DNA of 64,000 nt, from the NCBI RefSeq assembly GCF_905397375.1, contig NZ_CAJPVG010000005.1, positions 199,425-263,424 of the forward strand, given 5' to 3'. The position numbers were made by a program, and so were the translations under genes. Source of the stretch: Ralstonia mannitolilytica. Lineage in GTDB: Bacteria; Pseudomonadota; Gammaproteobacteria; Burkholderiales; Burkholderiaceae. The notes beneath the pieces are model-generated. The model did not search any database and was not told where the DNA came from. It saw only the letters and a list, made by a program, of their open reading frames with translations. Below, in pieces: positions 54,990 through 62,273 of this stretch (its first letter is position 1; every line of letters begins with the position of its first letter).

Positions 54990-55982
54990 ATGGAAGACAT
55001 GCGCCCCGGCCTTAGGCATGGTGACTTAACTACGACGGGTGGCGTCATAACTGCCACCGGCAGGATGCGGTTCCACGGCAAAGAGGTGGCTGCGGAAGGG
55101 GATCTGGCAACTTGCCCAGCCTGCAGAGCCATGGGCTACCTAGTCAATGATGCCTACCCAGCATTCGGGCTTCCGGGCGGAGGCCAGCTCGCCATTCAAG
55201 GTGCGTGGATCTTCTGCAAATGCGCCAATCCCCCTCGCGCCATTGCTTCGACGGATAAGTTTCGGGTTGCGGTGAATCGGGCTGGCAGTGGAATGCCTGT
55301 TCCGGTGAGTGCGAAATCAGCCTTCACCGCGCCGCTGGGAGACCATAACCGGGTGCCGTTGCCCTCATCGTCGCTCAAAGAGACAGATCAGAAATCGACG
55401 CTTGAAGACGATCCCCAATTGATCTGCCCCAACATGAGCAACGCGGAGTTCGCTCAGATGGTCATGCAACGACGAGACAAAGCTGTGTCGCTTATCGATA
55501 AGCGCCTAACCGAATTAGCAGGATGGTCTACCGCCGCCCGGGTTCGCGTCGCCCAGTGGTTCGGTAATAGCGACGTTGTAACGCGGGACTATCTCGCCGG
55601 TGGACTTGCTCGCATACGCCATATACTCGCCGGGCTAACTCCAAACAATTTTGTTCGCTATTCTGGGGCGGCCATGGCGCATGTCGGCTGCGTTTCAGAC
55701 TCAAAGAGAAAACTCGGGGTTGTCGCAGAGGTATGCGCACCCGATACGGCAACGCATACGATCGCCATTCATTTGGATTTCTGCGAGCTACGAGACTTCG
55801 CCTACAGCATGGACTCGCAGGTATCTACGCTAATACATGAGGTATCGCACTTCCACGACACCATGAACACCGGAGATGCTGTTTACTTCATGAGGAAGTG
55901 CCGAGACCTTGCGAAATCCACCCCGGAGATCACGCTCCAGAACGCCGATAGCATCGCCCGTTATGTCATCTATGAAGATTAG
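54990..55982 (+). CDS. PAAR domain fused to an M35-like metallopeptidase (putative T6SS effector)
   Basis: 330 aa. Residues about 8-85 form a PAAR domain (G-D-L-T-T-T-G-G at the start, with Cys pairs C-P-A-C and C-K-C). The C-terminal part (about 150-330) has the zinc motif H-E-V-S-H (283-287) followed by N-T-G-D-A-V-Y, which fits the G-T-x-D-x-x-Y third-ligand motif of M35 peptidases (Asp296), and N-A-D-S-I-A-R-Y. This is the layout of type VI effectors of the lysine-specific metallo-endopeptidase type. No vgrG or tss genes are in the window. Confidence 0.75.
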   Translation: MEDMRPGLRHGDLTTTGGVITATGRMRFHGKEVAAEGDLATCPACRAMGYLVNDAYPAFGLPGGGQLAIQGAWIFCKCANPPRAIASTDKFRVAVNRAGSGMPVPVSAKSAFTAPLGDHNRVPLPSSSLKETDQKSTLEDDPQLICPNMSNAEFAQMVMQRRDKAVSLIDKRLTELAGWSTAARVRVAQWFGNSDVVTRDYLAGGLARIRHILAGLTPNNFVRYSGAAMAHVGCVSDSKRKLGVVAEVCAPDTATHTIAIHLDFCELRDFAYSMDSQVSTLIHEVSHFHDTMNTGDAVYFMRKCRDLAKSTPEITLQNADSIARYVIYED

Positions 55983-56397
55983 AAATACGCTGGCGGCGTT
56001 TCTGCTCTTGAGTGCCGGCGTCACGTATGCCTGCATGCCAGGTCAGAATTTTGATGTGTACTTTTCTTCGGGTTCCGCTGCGGTATCTTCGTCGGAAATA
56101 CTTCGCTTAGCGAATTGGTTGGTAGATCAGCGCATCAAGTATCCGACGCAAGAGGTGCTTCAGGTCGATGGGCGGGCAGAAGACCATGAGCGTAACGCGC
56201 GTGCGCTGGCAAAAGCACGCTTACAAGCCGTCGTGTCCATCCTGAAAACCCAACACTTCAACCAAGTGCCGGTGGATGAACACTACGGCGTCTACCGGTC
56301 AGATGATGTAGGAAACGGACGGCGAGTCGAAATTTCGATCTTGCCTGCGTGCCCCAACCCGTGCTGCTCTGACGGCGACATGCCTACCAAGAGATAA
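55972..56397 (+). CDS. exported OmpA-like protein next to the effector
   Basis: 141 aa with an N-terminal export signal (cut or lipidated near Y-A-C, about residue 22). The remaining part resembles a short OmpA-like fold (F-x-x-x-S-A-x-V near 33; V-D-G-R-A-E-D-H-E-R-N-A-x-A-L-A-x-A-R near 67). Its start overlaps the end of the effector gene by 11 bp, so expression is coupled. It could be an immunity or anchoring protein that binds peptidoglycan; this is inference. Confidence 0.6.
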   Translation: MKIRNTLAAFLLLSAGVTYACMPGQNFDVYFSSGSAAVSSSEILRLANWLVDQRIKYPTQEVLQVDGRAEDHERNARALAKARLQAVVSILKTQHFNQVPVDEHYGVYRSDDVGNGRRVEISILPACPNPCCSDGDMPTKR

Positions 56398-56416
56398 GCG
56401 AGCTTGGCTGTCCTCA

Positions 56417-56596
56417 ATGCGGAAGCGGGTCAAGAAAAAACGGTTGAAGGACGCGATCGAAGCACAACGATTTGAGGATGTGTTCGTGAGCTACCGGGGC
56501 ATCATGATCGGGAACGGCCAGGTTTGGATCAGCGGCATCACGGAACGAGGCCGAAGTAAGCCGACGATCAAAATCATCTCGATCAACACGCAGTGA
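56417..56596 (+). CDS. small ORF, possibly the 3' remnant of an exported-protein gene
   Basis: A 59-aa frame from ATG 56417. Its C-terminal half (F-E-D-V-F-V-S-Y-R-G-I-M-I-G-N-G-Q-V-W-I-S) looks like the conserved end of exported proteins that sit next to type VI effectors; the first 20 residues are only Lys/Arg-rich. No signal peptide is present. It looks like a gene that lost its 5' part. No family assignment is claimed. Confidence 0.4.
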   Translation: MRKRVKKKRLKDAIEAQRFEDVFVSYRGIMIGNGQVWISGITERGRSKPTIKIISINTQ

Positions 56597-56658
56597 GTCG
56601 TCTGATATTCACCTCACGTTTCAGCCCAGTTCAGCGCCACAGCGGCGAAGGCGTACCG

Positions 56659-57357
56659 ATGAAAGTTTCCGTGATGTTGGCTACAGCAGCGATGGCCCTA
56701 ATGACGAATGCCAGCGCTGAGATATTCGAAGACTATGACAGCTTCTACGTCTCGCGACCTCACAAACTTTTCGGTGAACCAATCGAGTTCGACCACGGCT
56801 CCACCTATGCTGCGCAGGGACGACCCGGTAGCTATGTGAAACTTCGAGCCTCTCTGGAAGGAAAGCCTTTGCGCGTTGAAATTGCGCCAGATCGCATCAC
56901 AGTCAATGGAGTCATCCGCCGCTTTGACCGAGCGAAGACCTTGCCTGGAGAGCACCCAACAGACATCTATCCCCCAGGCGCAAGCGTATTTCTGGTTCCA
57001 AGGACCACTGTCCATCCAGCCGCGCTTTGCGTGGATGGGGCAAGCTCAGGCTCAGGCGAGGCCAACCGACATACACAGATCTATCTGCTGCTCGACCCAT
57101 TGGCGCTGCGTGGCAAAGCGACGTTCCTGCACCTGCCGAGCTTGCTCTCGTCGTGCAGGGCGGTCACGGTGACCGACCATGGCAAGGTTGCCTTCCCCAA
57201 GAACACGTATCTGCTCGACGCACAGCAAGAAAACCGAGCAGGCTTGCTGCTGTCGTATTACACCTTTGAGGGCCAGCGTTTTGTGCCAATCCAGAAAGAG
57301 GTTCAGGTCCGATTTGTGCAGCCGGAAATCCCGTTTCAATTCGAGATTCAGGAGTGA
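56659..57357 (+). CDS. exported protein of unknown function
   Basis: 232 aa starting M-K-V-S-V-M-L-A-T with a clear signal peptide (cut after S-A, about 21). The mature part is mostly beta-strand with two Cys (about 125 and 165). No family is recognised. Being in the effector cassette and exported, it could be an immunity protein or a co-transferred passenger. Codon use is less G/C-biased than in ftsY or maiA. A longer start at 56593 lacks a ribosome site. Confidence 0.6.
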   Translation: MKVSVMLATAAMALMTNASAEIFEDYDSFYVSRPHKLFGEPIEFDHGSTYAAQGRPGSYVKLRASLEGKPLRVEIAPDRITVNGVIRRFDRAKTLPGEHPTDIYPPGASVFLVPRTTVHPAALCVDGASSGSGEANRHTQIYLLLDPLALRGKATFLHLPSLLSSCRAVTVTDHGKVAFPKNTYLLDAQQENRAGLLLSYYTFEGQRFVPIQKEVQVRFVQPEIPFQFEIQE

Positions 57358-57460
57358 TCGCTTGCCGAGCTGAAGTCTGGATGGATGGGTCGAGCAATCC
57401 GCAATACGAGTCCAGGCTCACGAGTAAGATCCAACATCAAAGTGCGCTGACTCCTGCGAC

Positions 57461-57487
57461 AAAAAAAAAGCGCCGCCACTGCGACGC
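57461..57487 (-). terminator. terminator of the isomerase/hydrolase pair
   Basis: On the minus strand GCGTCGC/GCGGCGC arms (one G-T pair) close a 4-nt loop followed by nine T. It lies 13 bp after the isomerase stop. Confidence 0.8.
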
Positions 57488-57499
57488 CTCACATCTCAA

Positions 57500-58144
57500 T
57501 CACGCCGCATCCGGCTGCGCCGCAGGCGCAGCCTTTTGAAACGCCTCCTGCGCCATACAGTGCTCAAAAATGCGCGCAAGCGTGGGGTAATCCTCCACCG
57601 CCACATCGAACCGCTTGCCGTTGAACACCTGCGGCACGAGGCACAGGTCGGCCAGCGTCGGCGTTTCGCCCACGCAATAGGTGCCCGTCAGCGGCGACTG
57701 TGACAGCCGCGTCTCCAGTGCCGCAAACCCCAGCTTCACCCAGTGGCGATACCAGTCGTTGCGAGCCTCTTCTTCCACGTTGAACGTGCTCTTCAGATAC
57801 TTCAGCACGCGCGGATTGTTCAGCGGATGGATCTCGCAGGCAATCGCCAATGCGATCGCGCGGATGTGCGCACGATTGCTGGGCGAGCCTGGCAGCAGCG
57901 TGGGCTCCGGATGCGTCTCTTCCAGGTATTCGACGATCGCCAACGACTGGTTCAGCACGTCGTTGCCGTCGCACAGCACGGGCACCAGCGCATCGGGGTT
58001 CAGCTTGACGAACTCGGGCGCCAGTTGCTCGCCCTTGAGCAGGTGCACCGGCGCGTAGTCGTACGGCACGCCCTTGATCTCCAGGGCGATACGCACGCGG
58101 AACGACGCCGAACTGCGGAAATAGTTGTACAGCTTGATCGACAT
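57500..58144 (-). CDS. zeta-class GST isomerase (maleylacetoacetate or maleylpyruvate isomerase)
   Basis: 214 aa. N-terminal thioredoxin fold with the zeta-class motif S-S-A-S-F-R-V-R-I-A-L (Ser, Ser and Cys-like positions about 12-15), followed by L-N-P-D-A-L-V-P-V-L and an alpha C-domain. Enzymes of this class isomerise maleylacetoacetate (tyrosine) or maleylpyruvate (gentisate) with glutathione. The next gene is an FAH-family hydrolase of the fumarylpyruvate type, so the gentisate role (NagL-like) is as likely as MaiA. Start 58144 (M-S-I-K-L-Y). Confidence 0.85.
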   Translation of the reverse strand: MSIKLYNYFRSSASFRVRIALEIKGVPYDYAPVHLLKGEQLAPEFVKLNPDALVPVLCDGNDVLNQSLAIVEYLEETHPEPTLLPGSPSNRAHIRAIALAIACEIHPLNNPRVLKYLKSTFNVEEEARNDWYRHWVKLGFAALETRLSQSPLTGTYCVGETPTLADLCLVPQVFNGKRFDVAVEDYPTLARIFEHCMAQEAFQKAAPAAQPDAA

Positions 58145-58170
58145 GGCTTCTGACTCTTCTGTCGCGTCTA

Positions 58171-58872
58171 TCAAATGACCTTGACGTGCAGTTCGCCCAC
58201 GCCGTCGATCTTGCCGACCATCAGATCGCCGACGACCACCGGGCCAACGCCTTCGGGCGTGCCGGTGTAGATCAGGTCGCCGGGGCGCAGCTCGAACAGG
58301 CGCGACAGGTACGCAATGGTTTCCGGCACCGACCAGATCAGGTCCGACAGGTCACCGCGCTGGTGTTCGCGGCCGTTGACCGACAGCGTGATGGCGCCCT
58401 TGTCCGGATGCGCCACATCCTTGGCCGGCACGATCGGGCCGATGGGCGCCGAGCCGTCGAACGCCTTGCCGGTCTCCCACGGGCGGCCGCCTTTCTTGGC
58501 GGCGTTCTGCAAGTCGCGGCGCGTCATGTCCAGGCCGATGGCGTAACCGTAGATATGGCTCGCTGCGGTTTCCACGGCGATATCGCGGCCGCCCGTGCCG
58601 ATGGCGACCACGAGCTCGATCTCGTAGTGGCAGTCCTTGGTCTCGGTGGGGTAGACGAACTGGCCCGTCTCGCCGTCGGCGACGTAGCGCACGGCGTCGG
58701 CGGGCTTGCAGAAGAAGAACGGCGGCTCGCGGTCGGGGTCGGAGCCCATCTCGCGCGCGTGGGCGGCGTAGTTGCGGCCGACGCAGTACACGCGGCGCAC
58801 CGGAAACTGGCCTTGCCCGCCACGCACCGGAATACCGTTGACGGCGGGCGGGGTGACAACGAAATCGGTCAT
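58171..58872 (-). CDS. fumarylacetoacetate hydrolase-family protein (fumarylpyruvate hydrolase-like)
   Basis: 233 aa, single FAH domain with the short form typical of fumarylpyruvate or acylpyruvate hydrolases. The metal ligands lie in D-C-H-Y-E-I-E-L-V-V (about 80-90) and G-L-D-M-T-R-R-D-L-Q (about 114) plus G-T-P-E-G-V-G-P near the end. It would cleave fumarylpyruvate to fumarate and pyruvate after the isomerase. The two genes are an operon 26 bp apart. No ring-cleaving dioxygenase is in the window. Confidence 0.88.
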   Translation of the reverse strand: MTDFVVTPPAVNGIPVRGGQGQFPVRRVYCVGRNYAAHAREMGSDPDREPPFFFCKPADAVRYVADGETGQFVYPTETKDCHYEIELVVAIGTGGRDIAVETAASHIYGYAIGLDMTRRDLQNAAKKGGRPWETGKAFDGSAPIGPIVPAKDVAHPDKGAITLSVNGREHQRGDLSDLIWSVPETIAYLSRLFELRPGDLIYTGTPEGVGPVVVGDLMVGKIDGVGELHVKVI

Positions 58873-58991
58873 GCAGGTCTCCTCGGACTAAGCTGGAATG
58901 GAACAGGAACTCACGGGGACACGGCCACCGCACCCCCGGCGACCGACGCGTTTGCGAGGATACACCCGCCCCGGGTCGGCGCGGTTCTTGC

Positions 58992-59663
58992 ATGAGTGGT
59001 GTGCAAAACGCACCTTCCTGCACCATGCATGTGAAACCGCCCACCCCGCCCGCCTCGCTCGCCGCATCCCACCCGGCCGCGCCGATGCGCGTGCTGCTGG
59101 TGCGGGATCCGCTGGACGCCGAGCAGATCAACCTCGAGCTGATCCGTGCCGGCCTGGCCGAAGCCGGCTTTGTCGACGTGGGTGTCGCCGACGCGGACCT
59201 CACCCTGCCCGACCGCATTGCGCAGGCGCAACCGGACATGGTGATCGTCGCCTCCGAATCGGCCGCGCGGGACACCATCGAGCATGTTTGCGTGGCCACG
59301 CAGCACGCACCGCGCCCCATCGTACTGTTCACCGACAACGACGACGCCGAGCGCATCAAGGCCGCTTTCGCCGCCGGCATCACCGCCTACATCGTCGACG
59401 GCATCAAGCCCACGCGCGTCAAGGCGGTGCTGGACGTGGCCTACGCGCGCTTCGAGCACGAACGCGAACTGCGCGCCGAGCTGGACAACGCCAAGACGCA
59501 ACTCGCCGAGCGCAAGGTGCTCGAGCGCGCCAAGGGCCTGCTGATGAAGCAGATGAACCTGTCGGAAGACGACGCCTTCAAGCGCCTGCGCAAGATGGCG
59601 ATGGACCGCAACATCAAGCTGGTGGAAGCCGCCCAGCGCGTGATCGACGTGATGGCCGGCTGA
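58992..59663 (+). CDS. nasT: NasT-type ANTAR response regulator
   Basis: 223 aa. N-terminal receiver-like domain (from M-R-V-L-L-V-R-D at residue 32 to about 150) whose usual Asp cluster is degenerate, then a coiled linker and a C-terminal ANTAR domain (about 165-220: E-R-A-K-G-L-L-M-K-Q-M-N-L-S-E-D-D-A-F-K-R-L-R-K-M-A). ANTAR domains bind paired RNA hairpins with A1/G4 hexaloops and stop terminator formation. Such a leader lies directly downstream, before a nitrate transporter, so this is the NasT-type regulator. Alternative starts are 59025 and 59085. No nasS-like sensor is adjacent. Confidence 0.85.
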   Translation: MSGVQNAPSCTMHVKPPTPPASLAASHPAAPMRVLLVRDPLDAEQINLELIRAGLAEAGFVDVGVADADLTLPDRIAQAQPDMVIVASESAARDTIEHVCVATQHAPRPIVLFTDNDDAERIKAAFAAGITAYIVDGIKPTRVKAVLDVAYARFEHERELRAELDNAKTQLAERKVLERAKGLLMKQMNLSEDDAFKRLRKMAMDRNIKLVEAAQRVIDVMAG

Positions 59664-59676
59664 GCGGTCTGACCAC

Positions 59677-59693
59677 CGCCCAGTTTTGGTGCG
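59677..59693 (+). promoter_or_regulatory. possible NtrC half-site
   Basis: The sequence CGCCCAGTTTTGGTGCG matches 12 of 17 positions of the NtrC site TGCACCA-TTTT-GGTGCA, including a full right half (TTTTGGTGC). It lies about 230 bp upstream of the sigma-54 promoter. Weak evidence. Confidence 0.3.
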
Positions 59694-59754
59694 TCGCACA
59701 ACTCCGGCGCTGGAAACGCACCAGTCGCGCGCGGCGTTCCGCCCCCCCCACGTG

Positions 59755-59880
59755 GCGTTCCGAAGCTCAACCGCCGAGCTAAAAGCCTCGCGCGCCGAGT
59801 TCCGAGCCTCAACCGCCGAGCTAAAAGCCTCGCGCGCCGAGTTCCGAACCTCAACCGCCGAGCTAAAAGCCTCGCACGCC
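59755..59880. repeat. three 42-bp tandem direct repeats
   Basis: Three copies of a 42-bp unit (each begins GTTCCGA, contains TCAACCGCCGAGCTAAAAGC and ends GCCGA) stand head to tail with only a few base differences. A partial fourth copy follows. The unit is 14 codons long, so all frames stay open, but no ribosome site or start supports translation. They lie between nasT and the sigma-54 promoter. Confidence 0.92.
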
Positions 59881-59920
59881 GAGTTCCGAACTCGGAACGC
59901 CAGCATGCATCGGTCAACGT

Positions 59921-59936
59921 TGGCATACCCCTTGCA
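59921..59936 (+). promoter_or_regulatory. sigma-54 promoter of the nitrate transporter operon
   Basis: TGGCATACCCCTTGCA matches the -24/-12 consensus TGGCAC-N5-TTGCA: GG and GC are exactly 10 bp apart. Transcription would begin near 59946, just before the ANTAR hairpins. rpoN itself is at 31045. Confidence 0.8.
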
Positions 59937-59950
59937 AGTGTCGCTGCGAA

Positions 59951-59993
59951 GCCGGTGCCAACGTGGGTACCGGCACGGGACAACGGCGTCCCG
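59951..59993 (+). promoter_or_regulatory. ANTAR-target RNA: two hexaloop hairpins
   Basis: Hairpin P1: GCCGGTGCC/GGTACCGGC (59951-59959, 59966-59974) with loop AACGTG. Hairpin P2: CGGGAC/GTCCCG (59976-59981, 59988-59993) with loop AACGGC. Both loops have six bases with A at position 1 and G at position 4, the known rule for ANTAR-protein targets. They lie a few bases after the predicted transcription start. P2's 3' arm is part of the terminator's 5' arm, so the two structures exclude each other. Confidence 0.85.
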
Positions 59994-60052
59994 ATGCACG
60001 GCAGCGCGCCCCTCTTCCGGATGGGCGGCGGTCGCGCGTCGGGACGCTTTTT
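59986..60052 (+). terminator. conditional (attenuator) terminator in the nitrate leader
   Basis: GCGTCCCGA (59986-59994) pairs with TCGGGACGC (60039-60047), followed by five T. It would stop transcription 15 bp before the first structural gene unless the ANTAR regulator holds P2 folded. Confidence 0.8.
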
Positions 60053-60066
60053 CTTTGGAGCCATGG

Positions 60067-61347
60067 ATGGCCGCGCCAGACAAGACCGACGCTCTCGTCA
60101 ACCCGATCAACCCGAAGCGCCGCAGCATCATGAAAGCCGCAGCGACGATTGCAGGAGGCAGTGCCGTGGCATTGATCGATCCGCTGGTGCGCGCCGGCGC
60201 CTGGGCCGCCGGTTCCGATGCGCCCGAGAAGACGGAGCTGAAGGTCGGCTTCATCCCGCTCACGGACTGCGCTTCGGTGGTCATGGCGTCCACGCTCGGC
60301 ATCGACAAGAAGTACGGCATCAAGATCACGCCGTCGAAAGAAGCCTCGTGGGCGGGCGTGCGCGACAAGCTGGTATCGGGTGACCTGGATGCGGCGCACG
60401 TGCTGTACGGCTTGATCTATGGCGTGCAGCTCGGCATTGGCGGCCCCAAGAAAGACATGGCCGTGCTGATGACGCTCAACAACAACGGCCAGGCGATCAC
60501 GCTGTCGTCCAAGCTGAAGGAAGCGGGTGTCAAGGATGGCGCGTCGTTGAAGGCCGTCATGGCGAAAGACAGGCGCGAATATGTGTTCGCGCAGACCTTC
60601 CCGACCGGCACGCATGCGATGTGGCTGTATTACTGGCTGGCCGCGCACGGCATCCACCCGCTGCAGGAGGCGAAGGCGATCACCGTGCCGCCGCCGCAGA
60701 TGGTCGCGAACATGCGCGTGGGCAACATGGATGGCTACTGCGTGGGCGAGCCGTGGGGTGCCCGCGCGATTGCAGACAACATCGGCTTTACCGCCGAGAC
60801 AACACAGGCCATCTGGAAAGACCACCCCGAGAAGGTGCTCGGCACCACGGCCGAGTTCGTGCAGAAGTATCCGAACACCGCGCGTGCGCTCACCGCCGCA
60901 GTGCTGGAAGCGAGCAAGTTCATCGATGCGTCGGCGTCGAACCGCCGCAAGACGGCCGAGACCATCGCCGCCAAGTCCTACGTCAACACCGACATGGACA
61001 TCATTCTCGACCGCATGCTCGGCCGCTACACCAATGGCCTGGGCAAGACTTGGGACGACCCGGACCCGATGCGCTTCTACCACGACGGCGCGGTCAACTT
61101 CCCGTACCTGTCGGACGGCATGTGGTTCCTCACGCAGCACAAGCGCTGGGGGCTGCTGAAGGCGCATCCGGATTACCTGGCCGTCGCCAAGCAGGTCAAC
61201 CGCATCGACATCTTCAAGCAGGCCGCAGCCGCCACCGGCACGCCGCTGCCCAAGAGCGAGATGCGCACGGCCAAGTTGATCGACGGCGTGGTGTGGGATG
61301 CGAAGAACCCCGCCGCGTATGCGGACGGCTTCAAGCTGAAAGCCTGA
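60067..61347 (+). CDS. nrtA: nitrate ABC transporter substrate-binding protein (CmpA/NrtA family)
   Basis: 426 aa. A twin-arginine type signal (K-R-R-S-I-M-K-A-A-A-T-I-A-G-G, about residues 17-32) is followed by the NrtA/CmpA binding fold with G-F-I-P-L-T-D-C-A-S-V-V, G-D-L-D-A-A-H and G-Y-C-V-G-E-P-W. It should capture nitrate (or nitrite) in the periplasm. Substrate choice is inferred from family and the ANTAR control. ATG 60067 has TTTGGAG upstream. A long upstream open frame through the 42-bp repeats is not part of the gene. Confidence 0.87.
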   Translation: MAAPDKTDALVNPINPKRRSIMKAAATIAGGSAVALIDPLVRAGAWAAGSDAPEKTELKVGFIPLTDCASVVMASTLGIDKKYGIKITPSKEASWAGVRDKLVSGDLDAAHVLYGLIYGVQLGIGGPKKDMAVLMTLNNNGQAITLSSKLKEAGVKDGASLKAVMAKDRREYVFAQTFPTGTHAMWLYYWLAAHGIHPLQEAKAITVPPPQMVANMRVGNMDGYCVGEPWGARAIADNIGFTAETTQAIWKDHPEKVLGTTAEFVQKYPNTARALTAAVLEASKFIDASASNRRKTAETIAAKSYVNTDMDIILDRMLGRYTNGLGKTWDDPDPMRFYHDGAVNFPYLSDGMWFLTQHKRWGLLKAHPDYLAVAKQVNRIDIFKQAAAATGTPLPKSEMRTAKLIDGVVWDAKNPAAYADGFKLKA

Positions 61348-61402
61348 CGCCTCCGGCCTTCCGAATTTCTGATTGCGGTCCCTCACATCGATGGAGCCCG
61401 AC

Positions 61403-62254
61403 ATGAACACGCTCGTCAAAACGTTGTCCGGCGTGCAGTCCGACGCCGCCCCTGAACGTCGCCGGTTCGTTGCGCGCGACTGGCTTGTCGCCGCCGTGGT
61501 GCGCGGCTTTCCGCCGGTGCTGGGCTTGGTGCTGTTTGTGCTGGCGTGGCAAGGCATTGCCACGGCCATCGCCGCATTGCCGACACCGGCGGTGACGTGG
61601 AAAGCGGCCGTTGCGCTGTTTGGCGATCCGTTCTATCGCAATGGCCCGAATGACCAGGGCGTAGGCTGGAACGTGCTGGCCTCGCTGGCACGCGTGGGTG
61701 CGGGCTTCGGCATGGCGGCCGTCATCGGCATTCCGGCGGGCTTCCTGATCGGGCGCTTTGCGTTTCTCAACGCGATGGCCTCGCCCATCATCAGCCTGCT
61801 GCGGCCGGTATCGCCGCTGGCGTGGCTGCCGATCGGGCTGCTGCTGTTCAAGTCCGCCAACCCGGCAGCCATCTGGGCGATCTTCATCTGCTCGATCTGG
61901 CCGATGGTGATCAACACTGCCGTGGGCGTGACGCGCGTGCCGCAGGACTACCTGAACGTGGCCCGTGTGCTGAACCTGTCCGAATGGAAGGTGTTCACGC
62001 GCGTGCTGTTTCCCGCGGTGCTGCCGTACATGCTGACGGGCGTGCGGCTGTCCATCGGCACGGCGTGGCTGGTCATCGTGGCGGCGGAGATGCTCACCGG
62101 CGGCGTCGGCATCGGCTTCTGGCTGTGGGACGAGTGGAACAACCTGAAGGTCGAGCACATCGTCATCGCCATCTTCGTGATCGGTGTGGTGGGCTTGCTG
62201 CTCGAGCACGCGCTGCTGGCGATTGCGCGGCGCTTCTCGTACGACGCGGTTTGA
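61403..62254 (+). CDS. nrtB: nitrate ABC transporter permease
   Basis: 283 aa inner-membrane permease with about six helices and the binding-protein-dependent transport EAA loop (L-N-V-A-R-V-L-N-L-S-E-W-K-V-F-T-R-V-L-F-P-A-V-L-P region split about 185-215). It pairs with the ATPase of the next gene. ATG 61403 has GGAG at 61393. It is 55 bp after nrtA. Confidence 0.88.
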   Translation: MNTLVKTLSGVQSDAAPERRRFVARDWLVAAVVRGFPPVLGLVLFVLAWQGIATAIAALPTPAVTWKAAVALFGDPFYRNGPNDQGVGWNVLASLARVGAGFGMAAVIGIPAGFLIGRFAFLNAMASPIISLLRPVSPLAWLPIGLLLFKSANPAAIWAIFICSIWPMVINTAVGVTRVPQDYLNVARVLNLSEWKVFTRVLFPAVLPYMLTGVRLSIGTAWLVIVAAEMLTGGVGIGFWLWDEWNNLKVEHIVIAIFVIGVVGLLLEHALLAIARRFSYDAV

Positions 62255-62273
62255 GGACATTGGGGGGAGCGCC

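Noticed and set aside
59755..59880. CRISPR-like array
   Set aside because: Repeats are directly adjacent with no unique spacers and there are no cas genes.
59686..60066. N-terminal extension of NrtA through the 42-bp repeats (14-aa repeat protein)
   Set aside because: The frame is open only because 42 is divisible by 3. It would run through a sigma-54 promoter, ANTAR hairpins and a terminator, and the Tat signal fits the start at 60067.
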